From Myxococcales bacterium (GTDB lineage: Bacteria > Myxococcota_A > Polyangia > Polyangiales > Polyangiaceae), in the NCBI GenBank assembly GCA_016706225.1, contig JADJKB010000005.1, forward strand, positions 186,001-250,000: a stretch of DNA of 64,000 nt, in the 5' to 3' direction. This document shows, in pieces, positions 40,826 to 50,916 of the stretch. The position numbers and the translations under genes were made by a program. The notes beneath the pieces are model-generated. The model saw only the letters and a list, made by a program, of their open reading frames with translations. It was not told where the DNA came from and did not search any database. Positions within the stretch are counted from its first letter, which is position 1; the number at the start of each line of letters is the position of its first letter.

Positions 40826-42430
40826 ATGCAGTCTTCGAGCCCGCGACGCGATCACGTCGTCTCCGTGTGTGCACGTGGCGCGGCACGGCCTCCGCGTCCT
40901 CGGCCGCGTTGGCTGTCTCTCTGCGTGTGCCTGACGCTCTGGAGCTGTGGTTCCGACGATGGCGCAGGCGGCGGTGGCAGCGGCGGTGCAAGCGGCGGCA
41001 GCGGTGGCGCCGTGGGGGGTGCAGCTGGAGCGTCGGGTGGCAGCGGCGGGGCAACCGGCGGTAGCGGTGGCGCGGGCGGCGCGTCGGGTGGCGTGGGCGG
41101 CGCGGCGGGCAGCGGTGGCAGCGGTGGCAGCGGTGGCAGCGGCGGCGCGTGTGGTGCGATCACGACGTTCGCCACGGGGCTCACTCCGACTCAAGAGCTG
41201 CACGTGAGCGCGAGTGGTGACGATGCGACGGGTGACGGGTCGTTGCCAAAACCGTTCAAGACCATCCAGAAGGGCGCTGCGCTCGCCAAACCCGGGACGG
41301 CCGTGCGGATCCACGCGGGCACCTACAGCGGCGGTACCTACCTGAGTGATCTCGCCGGTTCGGTCGGCGCGCCAATCTGGATCGGCGGCGCGCCGGGCGA
41401 GAAAAAGCCCATCATCGACGGAGGAGGTGAGGGCGTGCACCTCACGAAAGTGCGCTACCTCGTGCTGCACGATCTCGAGGTAAAGGGCAGCACACAGAAC
41501 GGCATCAACGTCGACGACGGCGGCGACTACGCCAACGCGGAAGCCACCCGCTTCGTGAGCTTCGTGGGGCTGGACATCCACGATGTCGGGTCCGGCGGCA
41601 ACGAGGACTGCCTCAAGCTCAGCGGGCTCGACGACTTCTGGATCGTGGATAGCAAGTTCGCCCGTTGCGGCGGAGCGGGGTCCGGCAGCGGGATCGACCA
41701 CGTTGGCTGCCATCACGGGCTCATCGCTCGCTCGACCTTCACACAGATGAGCGGTAACGCCGTCCAGGCGAAGGGTGGGAGTGAGGACATCGAGATCCGT
41801 GCGTGCTCGATGCAAGACGCCGGGGAGCGTGCGGTGAACATGGGCGGCTCGACCGGATTTCAGTTCTTCCGCCCACCGCTCTCCGCGAGCTCTCCGAACT
41901 TCGAAGCCAAGAACATTCGAGTCGTCGCCAGTGTCATTTCCGGCTCGACGGCGGCGCTGGCATTCGTGGGTTGCGTCGACTGCCTGGCCGCAAACAACAC
42001 CATCGTCGATCCGAACAACTGGATCTTGCGCATCTTGCAGGAGACCACGACCAGCGGGGGGTACGGGTTCTTGCCCGCGGCAGACGGGCGCTTCGTGAAC
42101 AACTTGGTCTACTTTGATCGCAGCGCGCTCTCGACCTACGTGAACGTGGGAGCAAACACCCAGGCGGCGAGCTTCCAGTTCTCGAACAACCTCTGGTTCG
42201 CGCACGACAACCCGAGCCAGTCGGCTCCCACGAACTTGCCGGCGGCCGAGGTTGCTGCGGTGACGGGGCAAGACCCCGGGCTCGCGAACCCGGCCAGCGG
42301 AGATTTTTCGATCTCGGCCACGAGCCCCGCAGCAGGCAAGGGAAAACCCCTGACTGAGGTCACCGGCGACTTCACCGGCAAGTGTTATGCGTCCACGCCG
42401 TCCATCGGCGCGTTCGAGCCTCTGCCCTGA
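40826..42430 (+). CDS. Right-handed parallel beta-helix lipoprotein
   Basis: Predicted 534 residues. An Arg-rich N-terminus, then a hydrophobic segment ending at 'TLWSC' (Cys41), then a Gly/Ser/Ala linker to about 110. 'ELHVSASGDDATGDGSLPKPFKTIQKGAALAKPGTAVRIHAGTY' is the DUF1565-type start of pectate-lyase-like beta-helices. It is followed by rungs such as 'YLVLHDLEVKG...GINVDDGG', 'DFWIVDSKFARCG', 'GLIARSTFTQMSGNAVQAKGG' and 'VDCLAANNTIVDP'. Such proteins bind or cleave acidic polysaccharides; no catalytic residues could be assigned. The ATG with GAGGTGCAGGT upstream is the likely start. The Arg-rich pre-signal part is long for a signal peptide. Confidence 0.8.
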   Translation: MQSSSPRRDHVVSVCARGAARPPRPRPRWLSLCVCLTLWSCGSDDGAGGGGSGGASGGSGGAVGGAAGASGGSGGATGGSGGAGGASGGVGGAAGSGGSGGSGGSGGACGAITTFATGLTPTQELHVSASGDDATGDGSLPKPFKTIQKGAALAKPGTAVRIHAGTYSGGTYLSDLAGSVGAPIWIGGAPGEKKPIIDGGGEGVHLTKVRYLVLHDLEVKGSTQNGINVDDGGDYANAEATRFVSFVGLDIHDVGSGGNEDCLKLSGLDDFWIVDSKFARCGGAGSGSGIDHVGCHHGLIARSTFTQMSGNAVQAKGGSEDIEIRACSMQDAGERAVNMGGSTGFQFFRPPLSASSPNFEAKNIRVVASVISGSTAALAFVGCVDCLAANNTIVDPNNWILRILQETTTSGGYGFLPAADGRFVNNLVYFDRSALSTYVNVGANTQAASFQFSNNLWFAHDNPSQSAPTNLPAAEVAAVTGQDPGLANPASGDFSISATSPAAGKGKPLTEVTGDFTGKCYASTPSIGAFEPLP

Positions 42431-42679
42431 GCCCGAGCGCGCGAGCGGGTTACGGTGTTGCGTTCGCGGTCATGGCGATTGCGTCGCTGTCCGCGCTGCC
42501 GCTGCTCCGGCCTCGGCGCCGAGACTCGGACAGCGCTCCTGGGTCGACCTGATAGCGAACGCTGCACGGCGGTCAGGCGCATGTGCGTCAGCACGTGGCG
42601 TTCGCGTCTGCGAAGGCTCTTGCCCGCTGTGCGACGAGCTACCGCGCTTGTGCTACACCCCGACGTTCTGGGAGGTCAC

Positions 42680-44521
42680 ATGGACGCGGGACGTGTCGTA
42701 GCTTTTGCACTGTTGTCGGGATTGGGTCTGGTCGGCTGCGGGGGCGACGACAGCGTTGGCTTCGGCTCCGGCGGAGCGGCGACCGGTGGCGGAAGCGGCG
42801 GCGGTGTGACGGGGGGCAGCGGCGGAAGTGTGAGCGGCGGAAGCGGCGGCGCGATCGGAGGAACCGGCGGAGCCAGCGGCGGAGCGTCCGGCAGCGGCGG
42901 CGTCAGCGGGTCGGGTGGCGCGACGGGTGGCGCGGCTGGTGCCGGTGGGAGCGGCGGAGCCAGCGGAAGCGGCGGCGCCAGCGGAGCCGGCGGAGCAACG
43001 GGCGGTACCGGCGGAGCAACGGGTGGTACCGGCGGAGCGACGGGCGGCACCGGCGGAGCGACGGGCGGCATCGGCGGAGCGACGGGCGGCACTGGTGGAG
43101 CGACGGGTGGCAGTGGCGGCGGCTGCACGACGGACCCTCAGTGCAACGACAATGACGCCTGCACCAAGGACACCTGCAGCGCCGGTACCTGCTCGAACAC
43201 CAAGCTCGATATCGACGACAACAACGCTTGCACCACGGATCTGTGCAACCCCACCACGGGTGTGAGCCATGTCGGCGAGACGACGCTTTTCTCGGAGGAT
43301 TTCAAGAACAACTCGGCGGGTTGGAAGCTCGGCACCGAGTGGGAGATTGGCGTATCCAAGGCCTCCACGAACGCGGCGTTCGGCGGCAACGACCCCGCAA
43401 ACGACCACTCCCCGAACGCCGACAATGGTGTTGCCGGTGTCGTGATCGGCGGTTTCCCTGCCAAGACCGTGCACGGGTTCTACTACCTGGAGAGCCCGAA
43501 CATCGACACGACCCAGGCAACCCCCGGGGCGTTCGTCGAGCTTCGGCTCTGGCGCTACTTGAACGCCGACTACACCCCCTACATGCGCAGCCGCGTCGAG
43601 GTCTGGGACGGCACTGGCTGGGTGGTGCTCTGGAACACGTTGGACCAGACACAGCCCAACGTCCTGATCGACGCGCCGCCCCGCGGTGTCGGTTGGTATC
43701 CCATGTCGTTCGACGTCACGGCCTACAAAAACCAGCAGTTCCGCGTGCGGTTTGGCTTCGATATCGGCAGCGTCCAGGTCTACAGCCTGGGCGGCTGGAC
43801 GCTCGACGACGTCAGCGTGGTGTCGAGCCCGGTCAAGACGGACGCCGACCAGTGCACGACTTCGACCTGCAGTCCGGCGAGCGGGGCAGTGTTCACGAAG
43901 CAGCCTCTCGACGACGCGGATCCTTGCACCATCGACAATTGCACGACGCCCGGAGGGCTGTCGCACGTCCCGAAGACACGGGTCTTCTCCGAAGACTTCT
44001 CGGACAACAATGCCGGCTGGACACTCGGTACCCAATGGGAGATCGCACCCGCGAAGAGCAGCAGCTGTGCGAGCGGCAGTTGTGGTGGTGAAGATCCGAG
44101 CTCGGATCACAGCGGGACGAACGACAACGGTGTGGCGGGTGTCGTCGTGGGTGGCTGCACCGGAACCACGGTCCACGGCGACTACTGCCTGACGAGCCCA
44201 TCAATCAACACGTCGCTCGAGCCGGGCGCGGTGACGTTGGGTTATTTCCGTCACCTCCACTCGGACGAGGTCGGCTACATGGTCAGCCATGTCGACGCCA
44301 GCAAGAACGGCGGAAGCAACTGGACTCAGCTCTGGTCGAACGGCAATGCGTGCATCGACGACGCGCAGTGGACCGTCCAGAGCCTGGACGTCACCGCCTA
44401 CAAGAGCACCAACTTCAGGGTCCGCTTCTGTTACTCGGTCCTGCAGTCGGGTGTGTTCAACAGCGGCGGTTTCAGCGTCGACGACGTAGCGCTCTACGAT
44501 CCGGCCTGCATCAAGCCCTGA
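42680..44521 (+). CDS. Lipoprotein with two tandem jelly-roll-like domains
   Basis: Predicted 613 residues. Signal peptide with lipobox 'GLVGC' (Cys20), then a very long Gly/Ala/Ser/Thr linker to about 150 with a seven-residue repeat. Two Cys-containing 'C..ND.DACTKDTCSAGTC' style modules (dockerin-like/Cys-rich) each precede a 170-residue domain: 'FSEDFKNNSAGWKLGTEWEIG' and 'FSEDFSDNNAGWTLGTQWEIA' mark the starts, and 'FDVTAYKNQQFRVRFGF' and 'LDVTAYKSTNFRVRFCY' mark the ends, followed by 'GGWTLDDVSV' and 'GGFSVDDVALY'. They look like concanavalin/MAM-type or choice-of-anchor beta-sandwiches. It is probably adhesive; the ligand is unknown. GGAGGTC precedes the ATG. Confidence 0.8.
   Translation: MDAGRVVAFALLSGLGLVGCGGDDSVGFGSGGAATGGGSGGGVTGGSGGSVSGGSGGAIGGTGGASGGASGSGGVSGSGGATGGAAGAGGSGGASGSGGASGAGGATGGTGGATGGTGGATGGTGGATGGIGGATGGTGGATGGSGGGCTTDPQCNDNDACTKDTCSAGTCSNTKLDIDDNNACTTDLCNPTTGVSHVGETTLFSEDFKNNSAGWKLGTEWEIGVSKASTNAAFGGNDPANDHSPNADNGVAGVVIGGFPAKTVHGFYYLESPNIDTTQATPGAFVELRLWRYLNADYTPYMRSRVEVWDGTGWVVLWNTLDQTQPNVLIDAPPRGVGWYPMSFDVTAYKNQQFRVRFGFDIGSVQVYSLGGWTLDDVSVVSSPVKTDADQCTTSTCSPASGAVFTKQPLDDADPCTIDNCTTPGGLSHVPKTRVFSEDFSDNNAGWTLGTQWEIAPAKSSSCASGSCGGEDPSSDHSGTNDNGVAGVVVGGCTGTTVHGDYCLTSPSINTSLEPGAVTLGYFRHLHSDEVGYMVSHVDASKNGGSNWTQLWSNGNACIDDAQWTVQSLDVTAYKSTNFRVRFCYSVLQSGVFNSGGFSVDDVALYDPACIKP
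42991..43116 (+). repeat. 21-bp tandem repeat in lipoprotein linker
   Basis: Six units with 21-bp period encode the seven-residue repeat GGATGGT. The units differ only at wobble positions and one Ile change, so the linker is probably expanding by slippage. Confidence 0.85.
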
Positions 44522-44536
44522 GCACCAATCAACGTG

Positions 44537-46147
<1,611 letters not shown>

Positions 46148-46233
46148 CTTGCGCTGACGCTAGCATCGGCCAGCGGCTCAGGTCATGGGCTTCGACACCG
46201 CGCGCAAGTCCCGAGAGTCGGAGTGTTGCCCTC

Positions 46234-46665
46234 TCAGCGTGTGTCCCGACGATGGCTGCGGCGGCAGGACGGGTGGGTACAGTCTTGTCCCGACACCAGC
46301 TGGGCGACCAAGCGCTCGACGGCGCCCAGCTGAAACGGTTTGAACAAGACGGGGCAGGTCACGCGCGTCAGGCGCTGGGCGAGCGCGGGGTCGAGCACTC
46401 CCCCCGTCATGAAGGCCCAGTGCGCCTGTGTGTCCGCCGGCATCGTCGTGTAGAGGTCCAGGCCCGACTCTTCGGGCATACACACGTCACACACCACGGC
46501 GTCGCAGTTGAGTGAGGCCAGGGTCCGCCGGCCCGCGGCCGCCCCGTCCGCAACCTGGACCTCGTAGGTCAGGGACAGACAGGCCCCGAGCTGGCGTCCG
46601 AGCAGGACGTTGTCGTCGATGACCAGCACACGCGGTCGTGGGGACAAAGCCGGGTCCGCTGCCAT
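46234..46665 (-). CDS. Single-domain response regulator
   Basis: Predicted 143 residues. Receiver domain only: acidic pair in 'VLVIDDNVLLG', phosphoacceptor Asp60 in 'AVVCDVCMPEESG', Thr/Ser switch near 'AFMTGG', and Lys109 in 'VLFKPF'. There is no output domain, so it probably acts through protein interaction, or its partner is the divergent LuxR-type regulator. The C-terminal tail 'CTHPSCRRSHRRDTR' is Cys/His/Arg-rich and could bind metal. No histidine kinase is adjacent. It is separated from the LuxR gene by an intergenic dyad. Confidence 0.85.
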   Translation of the reverse strand: MAADPALSPRPRVLVIDDNVLLGRQLGACLSLTYEVQVADGAAAGRRTLASLNCDAVVCDVCMPEESGLDLYTTMPADTQAHWAFMTGGVLDPALAQRLTRVTCPVLFKPFQLGAVERLVAQLVSGQDCTHPSCRRSHRRDTR

Positions 46666-46759
46666 GGGTTGCTCGAACGACCGTTCGCCTTTTTGGGTTG
46701 GTGGCGCCCCCTGCTGCCCCCAGGCCAGCGAAAATGCGCGCCTGCGCTGCGGCTGTCAC

Positions 46760-46809
46760 CTGGCGTTTGGGCCAGGGTGGGGGCCAGGGCCACCTGGCCG
46801 GAACGCCAG
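46760..46809. promoter_or_regulatory. Long inverted repeat between divergent regulators
   Basis: Two 17-bp arms (CTGGCGTTtgGGCCAGG and CCTGGCCggAACGCCAG) match at fifteen positions and are separated by sixteen bases, in the 180-bp gap between the response regulator and the LuxR-type gene. The arms sit well within the gap, so this is a candidate operator for cooperative binding or a DNA cruciform. Confidence 0.5.
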
Positions 46810-46845
46810 TTGCGGGGGCGCCGGCGCCGGGCGAACTCCGTAGTA

Positions 46846-47460
46846 GTGCCGGGCACCCCCACCAGCTCGAAGCCGCCTCGCAAACGCGCTGAGCGCCGCC
46901 GACCGACGCGTGGCTCCCGGGACCCCGGCTCCGGTGAGCTGCGCTTGCACGGCGGCCGCTTTCACACCGCGGTCTACGAGATCAAGTTGCACGGGGGTGA
47001 TCTGGTCGAGTTCGACCCGCTCGTGCTCGGCCCGATGCACCGGTTGTCCACGCGTTGTCACGAGACGCTGTTCAACTCCCCGGCACCGTGTCCAGGTTGT
47101 CCGGTCCTCGGGCAGACGCGAGCGACGAAGCAACCCGCGGTGCTCGCCTCTGCTGCCGGCGGTCATCGTGTGGCCATCGCCGAGCCGCTGGGCGACAGCC
47201 GCTACCGGATGCTGGTTGTCCAGCTCTCCGACGGGCTCATCAGCGCGCTTCAGCGCGCGCGCCTGGATCAGCGCGCACGGCGGGCAAAGCTGTCGGTTCG
47301 AGAGCTCGCCGTGCTCGATCTGTTGTTGCTCGGTCGAAGCGCTGCGGACATGTCCCGTGCGCTCGGCATCACCGAGCGCACGGCGCGCTTCCACGTCGCG
47401 AACGTGCTCGGCAAGCTGGGCGCCGAGACGCGCTCGGATCTGTTGCGCCTGCTGCTCTAA
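46846..47460 (+). CDS. LuxR-type HTH transcriptional regulator
   Basis: Predicted 204 residues from a GTG; the true start is uncertain because the upstream frame stays open with Arg-rich sequence. The N-terminal part includes 'FHTAVYEIKLHGGDLVEFDPLVL' and a Cys motif 'SPAPCPGCPVLGQTRA', reminiscent of a PAS-like or redox-sensing domain. The C-terminal LuxR/GerE helix-turn-helix is clear: 'KLSVRELAVLDLLLLGRSAADMSRALGITERTARFHVANVLGKLGAETRSDLLRLLL'-type arrangement, with 'GITERTARFHVANVLGKLG' as the recognition helix. It is divergent from the response regulator and may control that gene or work with it. The CxxC pair could bind a metal or report redox state, by analogy only. Confidence 0.75.
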   Translation: MPGTPTSSKPPRKRAERRRPTRGSRDPGSGELRLHGGRFHTAVYEIKLHGGDLVEFDPLVLGPMHRLSTRCHETLFNSPAPCPGCPVLGQTRATKQPAVLASAAGGHRVAIAEPLGDSRYRMLVVQLSDGLISALQRARLDQRARRAKLSVRELAVLDLLLLGRSAADMSRALGITERTARFHVANVLGKLGAETRSDLLRLLL

Positions 47461-47463
47461 ACG

Positions 47464-47823
47464 TCAGAGCTGTTTGCCGTCCACCTCGGTGATGGCGAGC
47501 TTCGCGACGTCGACGTCGTCGAGGCAGCGCACGTTCAGGGCGATCATGCTCGAACCATCGCGCCCCTTGCCGCGGCCGAAGGACTGGATGCCGCAGGTCT
47601 TGCAGAACAGGTGGGCGACCGCGTGCCGGTTGAACCGGTACTCGGAGAGCGCGTCTTGCCCGGAGCCGAGCGTGAAATCCGACTCGGGCACGAAGCTCAG
47701 CAAGAAGCCCTTTTTCGAGCAGATCGAGCAGTTGCACTGCATCACCTGGGCGAGCTCCGTCGTGACTTCGAAGCGGACCTGTCCGCAGTGACAGCCGCCG
47801 GAGTACCTGCGTCGTTCGCTCAT
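47464..47823 (-). CDS. GFA/CENP-V-domain protein
   Basis: Predicted 119 residues. The zinc ligands of the GFA fold are visible: 'YSGGCHCGQVRFEV', 'MQCNCSICSKKGFLLSF' and 'LFCKTCGIQSFGRG'. The family was named for glutathione-dependent formaldehyde activation, but most members have unproven activity. The length is typical. It is convergent with the LuxR regulator, with stop codons 3 bp apart, and 11 bp downstream of the frameshifted lipoprotein gene on the same strand. The ATG at 'MSERRRYSGG' is the natural start. Confidence 0.88.
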   Translation of the reverse strand: MSERRRYSGGCHCGQVRFEVTTELAQVMQCNCSICSKKGFLLSFVPESDFTLGSGQDALSEYRFNRHAVAHLFCKTCGIQSFGRGKGRDGSSMIALNVRCLDDVDVAKLAITEVDGKQL

Positions 47824-47834
47824 TCTTGCTCGCC

Positions 47835-49572
47835 TCAGCTCTCTGGCTCGATGAAGCCGTAATAACGGCCCATCCAGTAGGTAACCAAATAGTCCGCCGG
47901 TGACCAGACCTTGCGCGGATCGGCGTCGCAAGCGCCAGTCCCGTAGGGTGACCCCCACCACACGAAGCGCGCGAGGCAGCGCTCCGCGACCGGGCGCGGG
48001 TAGTCGGTCATCGGCTCACCGGAGCGGTCCTTGCACACCTCGACGCAACTGGTTGCGGGGCAACTACTCGCGACGGGCAGCTTGTGTGCGGGGAACTGGC
48101 GGAGCATGCAGTTGCCGTTCTTCACGGCGCTGCTCTCGCCGCCGTCGCCGCCGGGGCCGAGCTTCTTGGCGGCTGCGTAGATGAAGTCGAAGAACGCGTT
48201 GTTCTGCTCCGACAGCGGTCGCTGGTAGTCGGGTGGATCCCACATCTCGCCTTCGAGTACGGCTTGCACCTTGGTGCGCACGATCGGATCGTGTTCGCCC
48301 CAGAGCAGCGAGTGGAGCGACAGCATGTGCATGCTGTAGTTGTTCCAGTTGGCCTTGCAGCCGAGGTTCAGGCCAGTCGGCGACAGCACGTCGTCGTAGG
48401 GCTTGTTCGTGGCACCCAGGTGCCCAATGCAGCGTCTCCCCGCTGCGCTGCAGCAGGCAATCCTGGTAAAAGGCCTCGTACTTCTGGATGCCGGTGGCGA
48501 GCGCGATGGTCTTGATGAAAGACAGGCTCATCGTGGCGTTGTAACCGCCGAAGAACGAGCCAGCCCAGAGCCTGCCGTGCTCCGTCACCCGCCCGTCCCA
48601 GTCGACGAGGGTGAGCTGATGTTCGATCAGGTGATCGCCGACCTGCACGAGCAACTGCTTGACGATGGCTTGAATGTCCGCGTCGTCGACCAGCTTCGCA
48701 ACCGCGCCGAGGCCAAACATGTGACCGGCATATTCGTCCTCGCTGACGTTATCGAGGAAGCAGTAGCCGGCGAGATCTGCGAGCCCGCACACGTTGGACT
48801 TCTTCCACGCGAGTGTCGTGGCATCGACGCTCTCGAGACAGCCGTCGTCGCCGACCTTCACCCAGCGGTTGTCGTCCTTCTCGACGTCCGGCACGTAGGC
48901 CTGTGGGTCGCTCGGGCAGGCGATGCCCTGGATGCCGGGTGGAATCAGCTGCCGGGTGAAGATGCCCGGAACACCGGTGACACGCATGCGTGTGACTTCC
49001 CCTGCGAGCAGCAGCTTCAGCATGTCGAGGGCTGCGGGGTCTTTCGTTGCTGCCCAGCGATAGGCCTCGGCACCGAGGTAGAGCGCGCTCCAGAGCCCGT
49101 CGTTCTCGCCGCTCTCCCAGCTCGCGACGTCCTGCCAGGTCGCTGACGTCTCGGCCACTCCCGCCTTCGTGCAGTCGCTGCCAGCACAGGGCAGCTTCAC
49201 GTCGCTCATCCAGCCGAGCTTCGGGTGTACGTGCAGGCGGCGCGAGACCTCCTCGAAGTATTCGGCTTTCTGGCGGAGCGACTCGGCTGTGGCCTTGGGC
49301 TCACCGGTGCACTGATCGAACTTCGGATCCCCAAAGCGCCAGGGGTCCACGCAGCTTCCGGCCTCGCACAGCTTGCCTTGGTCCCGCATGCACTCGGTCG
49401 CCTTCCATGCGCCGTCCTCGCAGCGCTGCAGGGTGAAGGCGTCGGGCGAACACTGCACCGCGCCGGCGCTGCATTCGGGTTCGGACGAGGATGGAGTCGT
49501 GTCCTCGCCCGAACAGGCGACGGCCGTGACGGCCGCGAGCAGGTACGAGTGCCAGAGCCGCCCCCGAAGCAT
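47835..49572 (-). pseudogene. Lipoprotein gene interrupted by a one-base frameshift
   Basis: Two overlapping minus-strand frames encode one protein. The upstream part (about 385 residues) begins with a signal peptide and lipobox 'TAVAC' (Cys20), a Cys-rich region to about 85, then helical sequence such as 'YFEEVSRRLHVHPKLGWMSD', 'WESGENDGLWSALYLGAEAYRWA' and 'DEYAGHMFGLGAVAKL'. It runs to 'SGETLHWAPG' and then loses sense. The downstream frame continues 'ATNKPYDDVLSPTGLNLGCKANWNNY' to 'YWMGRYYGFIEPES'. Removing one G from the GGG at 48415-48417 restores a single frame of about 578 residues. The cause may be a real mutation or a sequencing error. I do not recognise the family. Confidence 0.75.
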
Positions 49573-49619
49573 GCGCGAAGCGTAGCGCGCCACCCATCCG
49601 GCGTCGCGTCCGATCACCC

Positions 49620-50423
49620 TCAGCGTCGGGTGGCGAGCATGCGGCGCGCCGTTTGCGCCAACGGGCCCGGGGGCACCAGGATGAAACCTGCGCCCTCGGC
49701 GTCGAACAGCGCGAGCCCATCGCCCTCCGGAAGCGCAGCGAGTTGCTCTCGGCTGGAGACGCCAATCGCGGCGCTGCCGAGCCGCCGTTGGTGCTCCCAG
49801 AGTGCCTCTTGCTGGTCCAGCGACCGGACCTTGGGCCAGGCCACGCCGCAGCGGTGCAAGCTGGCTCGGGTCTGCTCCCGCGGCTCACCACAGGCCGCGA
49901 AGCTCGCGGCGAGGCTCTCGACGTCGGCCTGGGTCGATGCGCGGATCTGAGCGAGTGTTGGTCGCAGCGTCGCGAGTAGATGAAGCTCCCGCAGGCCGAG
50001 CAGGAGCGCCAGGGCCAAGAGAGCCTGATTCACGCGCTCGGGTAGACGCTGGGGGGCACGAGTCATGCGCACGTAGACCAGCCCGACCGTGACGAGCAGG
50101 ACGACGGGAGAGAGCAAGCGAATGCGCATTGCTTCGTACTGGAAAGTCATGCTGCTCTGGAGCGCGAGCTCGACCGCGAAGGCCGCGCCCACGCCCGCGC
50201 TGCGGCGGACCAGTGCGTAGAGCGCGAACAAGGTCGCGCCGTTCAGCATGACGAACGGCACACGCAGCGAGCGCTCCGGATCCGTCGCCTCTTCGAGCTG
50301 AACGACCTCACCCGCATCGAAGGGTACGACCGTCGACAGCCAGTAGCGCAGCACGGCGCCGCCAACGAGGGTCGCGACCAGCAGCCCTGCCTCGAGCCAG
50401 AACGGATCCCGGGTCTTTGCCAA
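49620..50423 (-). CDS. Membrane protein of unknown function (possible truncated glycosyltransferase)
   Basis: Predicted 267 residues with a TTG start. Four or so hydrophobic segments: about 10-26 ('AGLLVATLVGGAVLRYWL'), 57-75, 82-96 and 103-117, plus 'QALLALALLLGLRELHLLATL' near 133. The loop 'VVPFDAGEVVQLEE' after the first helix resembles the acidic first loop of GT39/ArnT-like enzymes, which are about twice this length, so it may be a short relative. The C-terminal 110 residues are soluble ('RASLHRCGVAWPKVRSL...EQLAALPEGDGLALFDAEGAGFILV'). The start lies five bases after a truncated TfoX frame. No ribosome site is obvious. Confidence 0.55.
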   Translation of the reverse strand: MAKTRDPFWLEAGLLVATLVGGAVLRYWLSTVVPFDAGEVVQLEEATDPERSLRVPFVMLNGATLFALYALVRRSAGVGAAFAVELALQSSMTFQYEAMRIRLLSPVVLLVTVGLVYVRMTRAPQRLPERVNQALLALALLLGLRELHLLATLRPTLAQIRASTQADVESLAASFAACGEPREQTRASLHRCGVAWPKVRSLDQQEALWEHQRRLGSAAIGVSSREQLAALPEGDGLALFDAEGAGFILVPPGPLAQTARRMLATRR

Positions 50424-50428
50424 GCGCT

Positions 50429-50527
50429 TCAGTACCCGAACATTTTGCGCCGCTCGGCGTGGGGATCTGCGAGCAGAATCTGGTCAATCGGCTCGATCAG
50501 CTCGGGATGGGATTGCTTCCAGGACAT
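50429..50527 (-). pseudogene. N-terminal fragment of a TfoX/Sxy-family protein
   Basis: The minus strand reads a 32-residue frame 'MSWKQSHPELIEPIDQ' to 'ADPHAERRKMFGY' and then a stop. This matches the start of short TfoX N-terminal-domain proteins, where 'DPR.ERRKMFGYP' is immediately followed by the core strands. The rest of the domain (about 75 residues) is missing and the membrane-protein gene begins five bases on, so the gene was probably cut by a deletion. Confidence 0.6.
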
Positions 50528-50584
50528 CGGCGCTCTCGCGTCATCCTACTCCGGCTGTGCTCACCGCTCGCAAGGAGACCTGTC

Positions 50585-50803
50585 ATGCATCAGCCCATCC
50601 GGGTCGCGCTCGTCGGGCGCCGGCTCGAGCACAATGAAAACCTGGGGCTTTCTTACCTGGTGGCGGCGCTTCGCCGCGCCCGGATCGATGTCGAGCGCCA
50701 CTATGTGAACGACGCGGCTGAGCTCAAGCAAGTGCTCATGGGTCTCAGCTTCCCGTGTCTCGCCAGCTTCGAGGTCTGCGCCGAGCACGTCATCATCGAG
50801 TGA
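50585..50803 (+). CDS. Short protein resembling the N-terminus of a B12-binding radical SAM protein
   Basis: Predicted 72 residues. 'VALVGRRLEHNENLGLSYLVAALRRARIDVERHYVNDAAELKQVL' follows the first beta-alpha-beta unit of cobalamin-binding domains found before radical SAM domains (ALVxPPxxxxENLGLxYLAAxLRxxGxxVExxD). The rest of the B12 fold and the CxxxCxxC radical SAM cluster are missing, although a good AGGAGA ribosome site and a downstream terminator suggest the short gene is expressed. It may be a remnant or a domain-only protein. The in-frame extension upstream lacks similarity and overlaps the TfoX fragment. Confidence 0.55.
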   Translation: MHQPIRVALVGRRLEHNENLGLSYLVAALRRARIDVERHYVNDAAELKQVLMGLSFPCLASFEVCAEHVIIE

Positions 50804-50804
50804 C

Positions 50805-50828
50805 AAAAGCCGGAGCAGCGGGCTTTTT
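50805..50828 (+). terminator. Rho-independent terminator
   Basis: AAAAGCC and GGCTTTT arms with a nine-base loop are followed by a run of T (GGCTTTTTCC). It starts two bases after the short gene's stop codon, and the A/T flanks fit an intrinsic terminator. Confidence 0.75.
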
Positions 50829-50916
50829 CCGGGCTTTCTCCCGGGGACTCGCTAGCAGTCGCCGAGCCCGGCTCCCTCGGCTAGGCTGCGCGCCGCGCCG
50901 AGCGCCGAGCCATCCG

